This document shows positions 28,829 through 36,972 of a DNA stretch of 64,000 nt, piece after piece. The position numbers and the translations under genes were made by a program. Each line of letters begins with the position of its first letter. The stretch's first letter is position 1. The notes beneath the pieces were generated by a model. It was given only the letters and a program-made list of their open reading frames with translations. It searched no databases and was not told the origin of the DNA. The stretch comes from Larkinella terrae (GTDB lineage Bacteria > Bacteroidota > Bacteroidia > Cytophagales > Spirosomataceae), in contig NZ_WJXZ01000013.1 in NCBI RefSeq assembly GCF_009668025.1, positions 186,001 through 250,000 of the forward strand. The letters run 5' to 3'.

Positions 28829-28898
28829 GATGGATTATGAATGATGAACGATGATTGGACAAGTGGATTATTTCATCGTCCATCATTCATAATTCATC
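28829..28898. repeat. AT-rich inverted repeat between DGPF and sigma genes
   Basis: The 26-nt arms at 28829-28854 and 28873-28898 (GATGGATTATGAATGATG... with its complement) match except at two positions around an 18-nt loop. It lies between the two minus-strand genes of the ECF42 pair and resembles the repeats at 6810, 18113 and 24883. Confidence 0.75.
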
Positions 28899-28903
28899 TT
28901 TTT

Positions 28904-29257
28904 CTACCCAAAATTCTGAATCTGCCGTACTTCAACTTTTCCGCCTGTAGAGAAAATCGGGCAGCCCTGAGCCAGGGCAATCGCTTCGTCGAAGCTGTTG
29001 GCCGTCAGGACCATGTAACCGCCCACAATTTCTTTGCCTTCCGTGTAGGGTCCGTCAGTCACCACGGTTCCGCCATTGCTCAGGACTTTTCCGGTGGGCA
29101 AAAGACCTTCCGTTCCGATCAGTTTTCCCTGAGCAGCAATGCCGCCGATCCAGGTGTTCCATTTCTCGATTTCGGCCTGAAAATCTTCGGGCGACAGTTC
29201 CTGAAATTGGGTCTCGTCCATTTGGAGTCCGTGGAAGATGAACATGAATTTTTCCAT
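28904..29257 (-). CDS. DGPF-motif YCII-related protein, partner of ECF42
   Basis: This is a 117-residue protein of the YCII/DGPF family. The motif appears as DGPYTEGKEIVGGYMVL (DGPY rather than DGPF), followed by FDEAIALAQGCP. It is a small dimeric alpha-beta barrel. It lies directly upstream of the ECF42-like sigma factor on the same strand, the standard association, in which the DGPF gene is usually a target of the sigma factor. Enzymatic role is unknown. Confidence 0.92.
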   Translation of the reverse strand: MEKFMFIFHGLQMDETQFQELSPEDFQAEIEKWNTWIGGIAAQGKLIGTEGLLPTGKVLSNGGTVVTDGPYTEGKEIVGGYMVLTANSFDEAIALAQGCPIFSTGGKVEVRQIQNFG

Positions 29258-29390
29258 TTTGGGATGTAAAGTTTGAGGTGATAAATTGATTTTTGACCTT
29301 AAGACGAACGGGGAAACGGAAACCGGACAGGAATTTTAAAAAATATTTGGGAGTTTTTCCAGCACTAGTCGCCTGCGATCACCGGCAACA

Positions 29391-29420
29391 AAAAGCCGGG
29401 CTGGATTCTGCCCGGCTTTT
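29391..29420 (-). terminator. Strong terminator downstream of the small OMP gene
   Basis: AAAAGCCGGGC (29391-29401) and GCCCGGCTTTT (29410-29420) form a perfect 11-bp stem with an 8-nt loop. On the minus strand it is followed by a T-run. It ends the OMP transcript 25 bp after its stop. Confidence 0.9.
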
Positions 29421-29444
29421 AACGACAATAAGAAATTGGTTTGC

Positions 29445-30020
29445 TTACTTTTTACCCCCGCCCAGGTCGAGTCCGATTTTAAACCCGACATAGTTATTGG
29501 TTGCTTTCAGCGGGTCACCGTTGATGGTGTATTTAGAAGCTGAGACCATGTTGTATTCCACGGCGGCATTAATATGACCGAGTTTAAGGCCGGCCCGGAT
29601 CATCCCGCCGAACCGCGTGCTTGGATCAAAATCTACTCTTTCACTTTCGGGAATATCGCCAAACGTAACCCGGCCAAACTGGTACAGACCCACACCGGCA
29701 CCAATATACGGACGTAAACCGGCACCGGTCAGATAAAAATTACCGGTTAACAAACCGGACCCGAAAAATTTGGCTTCGGACTTCTGCTGCTGACCGTTGA
29801 TCTGTAAAAGCCGTTGGGCACCCGCAGCCTCCAGCCGCAGCCCAAGATCAAAATAGTTGGATTTTCCATAGCGCGGCTCCACCGACACCAGAAATCCGCC
29901 TTCAGATTTTCCGGAAATCTGTGCTTTACCGGCAGAGATATTTACCTTCAAAGGTTTATAATCCTGGGCTGAAACAGCGAACGAAATGAGCATAGCTGAA
30001 AAAATGGTGAGTGTTTTCAT
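29445..30020 (-). CDS. Small outer-membrane beta-barrel protein
   Basis: This is a 191-residue protein with signal peptide MKTLTIFSAMLISFAVSAQ. The mature part has alternating hydrophobic strands (GLRLEAAGAQRLLQI, LRPYIGAGVGLYQFGRVTF) and ends in YVGFKIGLDLGGGKK, the pattern of an eight-stranded OmpA/OmpW-like barrel (outer membrane beta-barrel domain). No specific function can be assigned. It is monocistronic and ends at a strong terminator. Confidence 0.85.
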   Translation of the reverse strand: MKTLTIFSAMLISFAVSAQDYKPLKVNISAGKAQISGKSEGGFLVSVEPRYGKSNYFDLGLRLEAAGAQRLLQINGQQQKSEAKFFGSGLLTGNFYLTGAGLRPYIGAGVGLYQFGRVTFGDIPESERVDFDPSTRFGGMIRAGLKLGHINAAVEYNMVSASKYTINGDPLKATNNYVGFKIGLDLGGGKK

Positions 30021-30214
30021 GACTTCACTGGTTTAATTTTAATAAATCAAATAAAGTTTAATTGTACATACAACATTATTTTCTGATGAATGTTTGTTTT
30101 TTGTGACGATCCGATTTTCATCGGTGGGATGAGTCGAAGCGAGATTAGAACAGGTGGAGTACAAGTAGTCCCCCTTTATGAGATTTTCAACAGTCTCCTA
30201 CGCCCAAAAAAACG

Positions 30215-30222
30215 TACCTTTG
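30215..30222 (+). promoter_or_regulatory. Bacteroidota-type -7 element immediately before sua5
   Basis: TACCTTTG at 30215-30222 matches TAnnTTTG exactly and ends only four bases before the ATG at 30227. Transcription would begin at or near the start codon, so the mRNA may be leaderless. Confidence 0.6.
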
Positions 30223-30226
30223 CTGC

Positions 30227-31186
30227 ATGGCACAGATTGGAACGGACGTTCAAAAGGCAAAAGAATATCTGGAACAGGGCGAGGTGGTCGGTATGCCAAC
30301 CGAAACCGTGTATGGCCTGGCGGGAAATGCCCTGAATCCCGATGCGGTTTTAAAAATATTCAAGGTTAAAAACCGCCCCTCCTTCGACCCGCTTATCGTT
30401 CATACCGATTCGATTGACAAGGCTGAGACCTTTGTCAAAACCATTCCGGAGCCTGCCCGTCGTCTTGCCGAACGGTTCTGGCCCGGTCCGCTGACGGTTT
30501 TATTCCCCAAAGAATCCATTATTCCTGACCTTGTTTCGTCGGGCCTGGACACCGTTGCGATCCGAATTCCCCAGCATCCGCTGGCGCTTAAATTGCTCGC
30601 GTCGCTGGATTTTCCGCTGGCGGCACCGAGCGCCAATCCGTTTGGTTACATCAGTCCCACCACCGCCCGGCACGTTGCCGAGCAGTTGGGCGACCAAATT
30701 CCGTACGTGCTGGACGGCGGTTCGTCGCAGGTAGGCATCGAATCCACCATCATTGGTTTTACGGAAGGTGGCCCGATTGTATACCGTCTGGGCGGTATGT
30801 CGCTCGAAAAACTGGAGGCAATTGTGGGGAAAGTTTCCGTGCGCAGCCATTCGACTTCCAATCCGAAGGCACCGGGCATGCTGAGCAGTCACTACGCACC
30901 CCGAAAACCGCTGTTGCTGAAAACCCCGGCCGAAGTGCTGGCGAGCCATAAACCGGAACGCGTTGGGGTGCTGGCATTCGAAGAAATTACGCGACTGATT
31001 CCCGTCGAGCAGCAACAGATTCTATCCATTTCGGGCGATATTTCCGAAGCCGCCAAGAATTTGTTCGCGGCCATGCGGGCCCTCGATGCCTTGAATGTCG
31101 ACGTAATCGTGGCCGAACTCCTGCCCGAAATGGGACTGGGCCGGGCCATCAACGACCGGCTGCGCCGGGCCGCTTTTAAAGGGTAA
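30227..31186 (+). CDS. sua5: L-threonylcarbamoyladenylate synthase (Sua5 type)
   Basis: This is a 319-residue protein. The YrdC-like domain (about 1-205) contains KVKNRPSFDPLIVH and APSANPFGYISPT, the ATP/threonine-site motifs, and GIESTIIG. A C-terminal Sua5 domain (about 215-315) begins after the linker SNPKAPGMLSSHYAP. It makes threonylcarbamoyl-AMP for tRNA t6A37, a universal modification. The two-domain form is Sua5 rather than TsaC. The ATG at 30227 directly follows a promoter -7 box, suggesting a leaderless mRNA. Confidence 0.95.
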   Translation: MAQIGTDVQKAKEYLEQGEVVGMPTETVYGLAGNALNPDAVLKIFKVKNRPSFDPLIVHTDSIDKAETFVKTIPEPARRLAERFWPGPLTVLFPKESIIPDLVSSGLDTVAIRIPQHPLALKLLASLDFPLAAPSANPFGYISPTTARHVAEQLGDQIPYVLDGGSSQVGIESTIIGFTEGGPIVYRLGGMSLEKLEAIVGKVSVRSHSTSNPKAPGMLSSHYAPRKPLLLKTPAEVLASHKPERVGVLAFEEITRLIPVEQQQILSISGDISEAAKNLFAAMRALDALNVDVIVAELLPEMGLGRAINDRLRRAAFKG

Positions 31187-31224
31187 AGGGAGAGAAAAAA
31201 CCGCCCGGTTTCTTGCCCTCCCTT
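31186..31224. terminator. Candidate bidirectional terminator between sua5 and the M56 gene
   Basis: AAGGGAG...AAAAAACCG and CGGTTTCTT...CTCCCTT form an imperfect inverted repeat between two convergent genes, with T- or A-runs within the arms. It starts on the last base of the sua5 stop codon, so it lies directly behind that gene. Confidence 0.5.
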
Positions 31225-31247
31225 CTACTATCCTGCCGTTACCGACC

Positions 31248-33392
31248 CTATTTTTGAGCCTTTGCCGGTTTAGGCGCTTTCGACTTCAACTTGCTTTTCG
31301 ACTTGGCTTTTTCGGCTTTCTTGCCATCACTGTACCAAACTCCTTCTCCGGGTTCAGGCGCAACGGCAGGCTCCGGTGGTACTGGAACTGCCACGACAAC
31401 AGGGACCGGTGCGGAAACAGAAACCGGCGCGTCGGCGGGTACCGGTGGAACAGTGGTAACTGCGGGAGGTGCTGGTGGCGGGTATGCCGCGCGGGCCTCT
31501 TTGGGCATTTCTTCCGGGCTGTTGTACCGTTTGCCGTTATACCAGTAAGCACCTTTTACTTTTGCCGGTTTTGGCAACCGGCCAGGTCGGGGAGCCGGAC
31601 CGGGAACCGGTGCAATGGCGGGAACCGGGCTTGGCACCGCTTCTAAAGCCGGCACGTCTGGCACCGCTTGAAAGCCGTCAGCCCGGGCACGCAGGGTATC
31701 CAGCAGGTACAACTTTTCCTTCAACCGCAGCATTTCAACGGCGTGTAAGCTGGCCATGTTGGCAAGTTTGGCGGCTTTGGCATTGAAAACACTCATCGAA
31801 TCATTCAGCAGCCGCAAGGATCCTTCGGTGAGTTCCTGCAATTTCTGGTGCGACTTTGCAAACGCCTGTTCGTTGAGCTGTTCGAGTTTCTTTTGCATTT
31901 GCTGGGCATCCTGCTGGGCCTTTTCCAACCGACGGGTTTCTTCCTGGCTCAGTTTGCCATTCAATTGGGCCCGTTTCTGTTCCAATTCTACGGTTCGCTG
32001 TACGTTGCGTTCCAGATCGAGCTGCATTTTCTGCAACTGCATAGTTACTTTTTCCTGCTCGAGATCAGCCAGTTCCAATGCGTTATTTTTCAGTGCCAGT
32101 AGCTGTTCGTGCTCGAACTGGGGGGTTAGTTTGCCCATTTCCCGCTCAAGTCGTTTCATTTGCTCCGTGTGGTATTCCAGTTCTTTTTCCAGCCGGATTC
32201 GGGTCACGGGGTCGATCGTGTCAGTAGCCGCAAACACAAACGGAGGTTCTGATTTGTCCGGCACCGATAGCGTTATCTCCTGTGGTTCCGACAATTCAAC
32301 AAGGGTGTCGGTTTTGGATTTCCACGCATTGATTGTGATGGAATCGCCGTGTTGCGGCCTACCTTTGACAGGGCGGTACAGATGTTGGCCGGTTACCAGG
32401 CCCGTAATCAGTACCAGACATCCGGCCACCAGCAAACCGTTCGGTTTGGCCGTCGATTGCTGGTCATTCACCCCAATCACCCGTTTCACCCGCTGAACAA
32501 ACGTTTGTTTGCGGGCGCCGAACGCCATTGCCAGCGCAGGAGTGGCCAAAACCGCCTGTCGTCGTTCTTCGATGTGAACCAGTGCCTGCGCCAGACTCGC
32601 CCGCTCTCCACAAAATCGAATGGCGACATCGTCGCAGCAATGCTCCCGCTCTTCGCGCACCCGCGCCGACAGCCACCAGATTGCCGGATGAAAAAACAGC
32701 ACGATTTCAACCGCCGATTGAATCAGATTTACGAGATAATCGTAGCGTTTGATGTGGGCCAGTTCGTGCGCCAGAACCGCTTCCACCTGCCGGGTCGACA
32801 GGCCCGTCAACAAACCGATGGGCAACAAAACCACGGGTTTGAGCCAGCCAATCGTCATCGGCACCGCGATTTCCGCCGATTCGATCAGCCGTACGGTTTT
32901 GCCAATCCCCAGTTGGTTACTTAACTGATTGAGATACGATTGCCAGGCTTGCGCCACCGGATGGACGTTCCGCCGGGTTAATCGCTGCACTAAAACCCAA
33001 CCGCCGACCAACCGCACCATCAACAGGGCCGCTCCGCAAAACCAGGCCGTTACGAGCAAAGGAAAATGCGAATTCAGCCAGCTTGTCAGTTCACCGGTCC
33101 AGTTGCCAGTTGTGGAAGGCGTCATGACCAGCGAAGGCTGTTGCTCACCACTGATCTGCAAAGTCGCCCGAACGGGTTCGTAGCAAATCCACACGGTCAG
33201 CAAAAAAGTCAGGAGTTGCAGGGCAAGGGCACCAATAGAAATACCGTAACGTACGAATGAGGAGCGGTTTTGGCTAACTCGCAATGCGAGCGCGGCCGCA
33301 GCGGCAAAAACCGTTCCCTGCCACAAGGTATGCACCAGGGCCCAGCCCATTGCATTGGTAAAAGGTTCCGGGAATAAGTTAAAGGATGTCAT
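31248..33392 (-). CDS. BlaR1/M56-family membrane metalloprotease with coiled-coil and Pro/Lys-rich tail
   Basis: This is a 714-residue protein. Three membrane helices (about 14-38, 48-70, 110-135) precede the M56 zinc motif HELAH (209-213) with EREHCCDD downstream (about 248-255). A fourth helix (about 328-345, VAGCLVLITGLVTG) follows. Instead of a penicillin-binding sensor domain, the periplasmic part is a long E/Q/K-rich coiled coil (about 395-580) and then proline-rich repeats (PVPAIAPVPGPAPRPGRLP) and a lysine-rich end. It pairs with the BlaI-like repressor, four bp upstream on the same strand. By analogy with BlaR1-BlaI it would cleave the repressor upon a signal, which is unknown here. 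Confidence 0.9.
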   Translation of the reverse strand: MTSFNLFPEPFTNAMGWALVHTLWQGTVFAAAAALALRVSQNRSSFVRYGISIGALALQLLTFLLTVWICYEPVRATLQISGEQQPSLVMTPSTTGNWTGELTSWLNSHFPLLVTAWFCGAALLMVRLVGGWVLVQRLTRRNVHPVAQAWQSYLNQLSNQLGIGKTVRLIESAEIAVPMTIGWLKPVVLLPIGLLTGLSTRQVEAVLAHELAHIKRYDYLVNLIQSAVEIVLFFHPAIWWLSARVREEREHCCDDVAIRFCGERASLAQALVHIEERRQAVLATPALAMAFGARKQTFVQRVKRVIGVNDQQSTAKPNGLLVAGCLVLITGLVTGQHLYRPVKGRPQHGDSITINAWKSKTDTLVELSEPQEITLSVPDKSEPPFVFAATDTIDPVTRIRLEKELEYHTEQMKRLEREMGKLTPQFEHEQLLALKNNALELADLEQEKVTMQLQKMQLDLERNVQRTVELEQKRAQLNGKLSQEETRRLEKAQQDAQQMQKKLEQLNEQAFAKSHQKLQELTEGSLRLLNDSMSVFNAKAAKLANMASLHAVEMLRLKEKLYLLDTLRARADGFQAVPDVPALEAVPSPVPAIAPVPGPAPRPGRLPKPAKVKGAYWYNGKRYNSPEEMPKEARAAYPPPAPPAVTTVPPVPADAPVSVSAPVPVVVAVPVPPEPAVAPEPGEGVWYSDGKKAEKAKSKSKLKSKAPKPAKAQK

Positions 33393-33396
33393 CAGC

Positions 33397-33768
33397 TTAG
33401 TTGTTTTCCGGATTAAGATTGTCGATTAGTCGCTGTAATTCAGCCAGTTCCTGCGGTGTGGCCTTGCTGTTTCCCAATGCCTGCATCACCAGTTTCATGG
33501 CCGAGCCCCGAAAAGCCGTATCCACAAACCGGTCGAGCAGGTGCTGCTGCGTTTCCTCTTCCCCAATCAACGCCTGATAAACGTGATAACGGCCTTCTTC
33601 GGTCCGACTGAGAAGCTCCTTGTCGTGCATGATCTGCATGAGCTTCAGCGTGGTGGTATAACCGACCTCTTTTGACTGACTCAAATGCTCATTTACCTGC
33701 CGCACGGTGCTGGGACCGTTGGCCCAGAGCACTTGCAAAATTTCCAGTTCAGATTCTGTTGGTTTCAT
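33397..33768 (-). CDS. BlaI/MecI-family transcriptional repressor
   Basis: This is a 123-residue winged-helix repressor (Penicillinase_R family). It begins MKPTESELEILQVLWANGPS and has the recognition region GYTTTLKLMQIMHDKELL. The C-terminal half serves dimerisation. Its gene lies 4 bp upstream of the M56 gene. The upstream region carries three copies of a TACGAAnnnnTTCGTA palindrome, consistent with autoregulation. Confidence 0.95.
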   Translation of the reverse strand: MKPTESELEILQVLWANGPSTVRQVNEHLSQSKEVGYTTTLKLMQIMHDKELLSRTEEGRYHVYQALIGEEETQQHLLDRFVDTAFRGSAMKLVMQALGNSKATPQELAELQRLIDNLNPENN

Positions 33769-33805
33769 TATTTCCTGTTTACTGTTCGAATCGGCAACTT
33801 AAAGT

Positions 33806-33813
33806 TAAAGATA
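33806..33813 (-). promoter_or_regulatory. Candidate promoter of the BlaI-M56 operon
   Basis: On the minus strand TATCTTTA matches TAnnTTTG in all but the last base. A TTG at 33831-33833 (read as CAA on the plus strand) lies 17 bp upstream of it, a suitable -33 element. The operator palindromes begin immediately beyond it, so a bound repressor would block the promoter. Confidence 0.55.
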
Positions 33814-33835
33814 GAATCCTTGCGCAACGACAATC

Positions 33836-33851
33836 TACGAATTGTTTCGTA
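33836..33851. promoter_or_regulatory. BlaI-type operator palindrome, box 1
   Basis: TACGAATTGTTTCGTA is a 16-bp palindrome (TACGAA-4-TTCGTA). The flanking bases extend it to CTACGAATTGTTTCGTAG. It is next to the likely -33 element of the BlaI gene. Confidence 0.85.
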
Positions 33852-33860
33852 GCAAAGATA

Positions 33861-33876
33861 TACGAATCGTTTCGTA
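33861..33876. promoter_or_regulatory. BlaI-type operator palindrome, box 2
   Basis: TACGAATCGTTTCGTA has the same TACGAA-4-TTCGTA form, 25 bp from box 1 start to start. Confidence 0.85.
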
Positions 33877-33892
33877 GAAGTCAAGTGTTTAC

Positions 33893-33908
33893 TACGAAAT
33901 TTTTCGTA
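33893..33908. promoter_or_regulatory. BlaI-type operator palindrome, box 3
   Basis: TACGAAATTTTTCGTA has the same TACGAA-4-TTCGTA form, 32 bp from box 2 start to start and 91 bp before the divergent LRR gene. Confidence 0.85.
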
Positions 33909-33999
33909 ATAAATGTTAAGCAGGATTTTTTAGGTCGTCTCCAATTTTCAACTATATTTACCGTTATTCACCTAAGCTATACGTTAAACCCGCTGCACA

Positions 34000-35463
34000 A
34001 TGCATAAATCCCTTTTACTCATCGCATTTGTATTCCTCACAGGAATTGCTGCCGGGCAGACGGTCTGCCTAACCCAGGCACAGTATGAGACAACTGCCAA
34101 AACGCTGGCGAAGGAATATACGCTGGTCGACGAGATTGTTGACCCCGGTTTCAGGAAGCGCCAGCCCGGTTTCCGGACGGAAGATGAAATGGAACCGGGT
34201 GAAAAGAAACGACTGGAATTAAATAACCAGTTCGGTCGGGACCTCAACCAGGCGTTAAAACAGGCCAATAGGCTACAGGACACGACCTGCTATCTGGTGG
34301 TCAGTCTTTACGCCAATCCCGACGGCTCCGTCAACCGGGTTTATTACCGGTATGGCTTTGATATCATGCGGTTACGCTCGGACAGTATCGCTAATGCGCG
34401 AATGAAAGAGCGCATGGATCCATTTCTCTGCCAGTGGTTTTCGACTTACCGTTTTCCAATTACCGGCGACAAACCATATCTGTTCTCAACCAGTTTAGCC
34501 ATCGGTAAGCTTCCCTCCAAACGGAAACTGCGCCGGGGAAAGGGCATTATGACGACCCTTGCTGAAGCCGAAAAAACCACCCGACCGGATACGGTTAAAA
34601 ACCTGGTTCTGAATACGTTGGAATTAAAGGAAGTGCCCGAAGTGATTTACCGGTTTCCGAATCTCGAAGTGCTGGATCTGAGCATTAACAACATCAGCGA
34701 AATCCCCGAACGCGTGTTTACGATTCCGAAGTTAAGTCAGCTCAATGTTTCCAGTAATCCGTTGGGAAACGCAGGGCTGCGCGTGGCCCGGAATAAACAC
34801 CTGAAAATGCTGAACATCCAATCGACAAAAATTACCGCGATCCCGCAAACCGTTACCAAAAACCGCCGACTGGAAAGTCTCTGGGTTGGCCTGAACGATT
34901 TTTCGGCCGGTTTGAATACTGCTCCCCTGCGCCGGATGCGTCGATTGAAAGACCTAAACTTATACCGAGCCCGGCTGAACGAACTGCCCGGCGCGATCAG
35001 TCGGCTGAAACGGCTGGAAGTGCTGGATCTGTATTACAACAACTTACGGGTTTTACCGGAACGGCTTTGCCGGCTGAAACGGCTGCAACAACTGGCGATT
35101 TCCAACAACAAACTCAATGAATTACCGCAGAATCTCGGTCGGATGCGGAAACTTCAGGTATTGTATACCCACCATAATTTCCTCGGCAATTTGCCCGCCA
35201 ACTTTGAGAAACTCTATTATTTACGGATATTAGGTATCAGTCACAATGTTTTTGCGACGGTGCCAGAGTCAGTTTTAAAACTCCCGAATTTGGAAGAACT
35301 GGATCTGAGTCATAACCGATTAACTGATCTTCCCACCAATCTGCCGCAGTTAAACACGCTTAAAAAGCTGTATGTCCGGGGAAATCCCGTCAGCGAAGAA
35401 AAAACCGTCTCTACCATTCTGATCAAGCAACTGGAGAGCAACAAAACCGAAGTGTTTTATTAA
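34000..35463 (+). CDS. Secreted leucine-rich repeat protein
   Basis: This is a 487-residue protein with signal peptide MHKSLLLIAFVFLTGIAAGQ. An unassigned N-terminal domain (about 20-200) precedes about ten LRRs (205-480), for example LEVLDLSINNISEIPERVF and LEVLDLYYNNLRVLPERLC. These are short 23-residue repeats as in bacterial and Ras-suppressor type LRRs. No sorting domain or lipobox is seen. The N-terminal domain includes FNRKxQ-like none; its function is unknown. It is divergent from the BlaI gene and may be controlled by the same operators. Confidence 0.88.
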   Translation: MHKSLLLIAFVFLTGIAAGQTVCLTQAQYETTAKTLAKEYTLVDEIVDPGFRKRQPGFRTEDEMEPGEKKRLELNNQFGRDLNQALKQANRLQDTTCYLVVSLYANPDGSVNRVYYRYGFDIMRLRSDSIANARMKERMDPFLCQWFSTYRFPITGDKPYLFSTSLAIGKLPSKRKLRRGKGIMTTLAEAEKTTRPDTVKNLVLNTLELKEVPEVIYRFPNLEVLDLSINNISEIPERVFTIPKLSQLNVSSNPLGNAGLRVARNKHLKMLNIQSTKITAIPQTVTKNRRLESLWVGLNDFSAGLNTAPLRRMRRLKDLNLYRARLNELPGAISRLKRLEVLDLYYNNLRVLPERLCRLKRLQQLAISNNKLNELPQNLGRMRKLQVLYTHHNFLGNLPANFEKLYYLRILGISHNVFATVPESVLKLPNLEELDLSHNRLTDLPTNLPQLNTLKKLYVRGNPVSEEKTVSTILIKQLESNKTEVFY

Positions 35464-35477
35464 AAAAGCAAAAACCG

Positions 35478-35514
35478 CTAAAAAAGGAATCGCTTCGGAC
35501 TATTCCTTTTTTAG
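35478..35514. terminator. Bidirectional terminator between LRR and thioesterase genes
   Basis: CTAAAAAAGGAAT (35478-35490) and ATTCCTTTTTTAG (35502-35514) are perfect 13-nt complements with an 11-nt loop. The right arm contains the stop codon of the thioesterase gene. It has T-runs for both directions. Confidence 0.85.
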
Positions 35515-36044
35515 TCTCCCCGCACCCCTTCCACCAGCAACTGGTCCTTAATCTGCTTGATCCGGTCGTTAAAATTGAGGTTGTGGAAATCGACGTCACG
35601 CATGCAGATGGCGTCCAGAAACGCCATGACATCCGGGTCGTGCGGAATGCGTTTTCCGGTTACAACGCTGACGTATTTGGAAGTCATCCACAGGACATTT
35701 TTCAACTGTTTGCCGGAATCGTCGGTCATGTAATACTCCGTTACCATCGTATCCTCGTTGAAATAGATGATGCGCGATGCGATCCGGATCCACTCATTGA
35801 CCAGCGCCGGACGCACGTAGGCAATCTGATGCTGGTAAACGACCCAACTCGTCTTGTATTCGCGAAACAACTGGGCCGGACTGAAGTTATATTGCGTAGC
35901 GACCTGATCTTCCCGCGCATTGAAATAATAGTCGAAATATTTGGCGTTGTTGAGATGCTGCAACGGATCACAATCCTGAAACCGGATGATCGTGCGCGAC
36001 TCCGTTTCGTGCGGGTAGGTTCTGGTGGGATCTAATTTTATCAT
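35511..36044 (-). CDS. Hot-dog fold acyl-CoA thioesterase
   Basis: This protein is 177 residues from the ATG at 36044; an upstream ATG at 36089 adds a poorly typical stretch. Motif FQDCDPLQHLNNAKYFDYYFNAREDQ (shown as DCDPLQHLNNAKYFDYY) has the catalytic D and H-x-N of the 4-hydroxybenzoyl-CoA thioesterase/YbgC group. A second strand TSWVVYQHQIAYVRPAL follows. It hydrolyses an acyl-CoA, with unknown substrate. Its stop lies inside the terminator hairpin at 35478-35514. Confidence 0.9.
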   Translation of the reverse strand: MIKLDPTRTYPHETESRTIIRFQDCDPLQHLNNAKYFDYYFNAREDQVATQYNFSPAQLFREYKTSWVVYQHQIAYVRPALVNEWIRIASRIIYFNEDTMVTEYYMTDDSGKQLKNVLWMTSKYVSVVTGKRIPHDPDVMAFLDAICMRDVDFHNLNFNDRIKQIKDQLLVEGVRGD

Positions 36045-36199
36045 ATCGAAGCAATTCGTGTAAAGTAAATGGTGGAAAATCCCCTGCAAAAATCAGCGTA
36101 TTTCTCCAAACCACTGTAATTGAAACGCACACATTTTAGTTATTTTTACGTTCTATACCGTATATTATTGGGTATTTCCATCAACAGAATGAAAAGCTA

Positions 36200-36649
36200 A
36201 TGAAATCGTTTCGTTTGATTGCAATTTTTTGTCTGCTTACCAGTTCACTAACGGCCTTTACTCCTGAGCACAATCCGGATGCGGTTTTGGGTACCTGGCT
36301 GAACGGAACCAAGCGGGGCCAGATCCAGATTTACAAGAAGGGTGATCACTATTTCGGCAAGCTCGTCTGGCTGAGAGAACCCACGGAACCCTCGACCGGC
36401 AAACCCCGAACCGACCTGAAAAACAGTCAGGCCAGCCTGCGAACCCGGCCGCTGCTGGGATTGGATGTGATGCAGGGTTTTGTTTACGACGGTGGTCGAG
36501 TCTGGGAAAACGGTAACATTTATAATCCGGAAGACGGAAAGGAATACAGTTGCAAACTGACGCTCAAAGACCCTAACACGCTCGATGTTCGTGGGTATGT
36601 CGGTATTTCGCTGCTCGGTAAAACCCAAACCTGGACGCGGGTGAATTAG
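36200..36649 (+). CDS. DUF2147 secreted protein
   Basis: This is a 149-residue protein with signal peptide MKSFRLIAIFCLLTSSLTAF. The domain starts VLGTWLNGTKRGQIQIYKKGD and includes LGLDVMQGFVYDGGRVWENGNIYNPEDGKEYSC (shown in part: GGRVWENGNIYNPEDG), diagnostic of DUF2147. It ends with the conserved RGYVGISLLGKTQTWTR. It is a periplasmic calycin-like barrel with unknown ligand. Confidence 0.93.
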   Translation: MKSFRLIAIFCLLTSSLTAFTPEHNPDAVLGTWLNGTKRGQIQIYKKGDHYFGKLVWLREPTEPSTGKPRTDLKNSQASLRTRPLLGLDVMQGFVYDGGRVWENGNIYNPEDGKEYSCKLTLKDPNTLDVRGYVGISLLGKTQTWTRVN

Positions 36650-36770
36650 TCATACCGCATTGCGGTTTCTGCTCCATTCATAAACATTTTCGATTTCTGC
36701 CGGTTATATGACTATGATTCTTCGGAATTGTACTCTTTTTATGTCACTCACGTTTTAACAATTTTCAATC

Positions 36771-36956
36771 ATGAACGAGACAACCCTAAAAGGCAACTGG
36801 AACGAATTGAAAGGCAAAATTAAACAGGCTTACGGCGATTTGACCGATGACGATCTGACCTACTCGGAAGGGAAAGAAGACGAAATGTGGGGCAAACTCC
36901 AGCAAAAAACCGGTAAGACAAAAGACGAAATCCGGAAAGCCGTTGCTGATCTGTAA
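36771..36956 (+). CDS. CsbD-family stress protein
   Basis: This is a 61-residue protein: [21 protein letters not shown] followed by [20 protein letters not shown], matching CsbD (PF05532). It is a hydrophilic, helical protein induced by general stress in other bacteria, with no catalytic residues. It is monocistronic with its own terminator 17 bp after the stop. Confidence 0.95.
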   Translation: MNETTLKGNWNELKGKIKQAYGDLTDDDLTYSEGKEDEMWGKLQQKTGKTKDEIRKAVADL

Positions 36957-36972
36957 TTCATATAGATTCGAG

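Noticed and set aside
31291-31548. Gly/Thr-rich plus-strand frame within the M56 gene tail
   Set aside because: Its repeats (GTGTATTTGTG-like translation) mirror the proline/alanine-rich tail of the M56 gene on the other strand.
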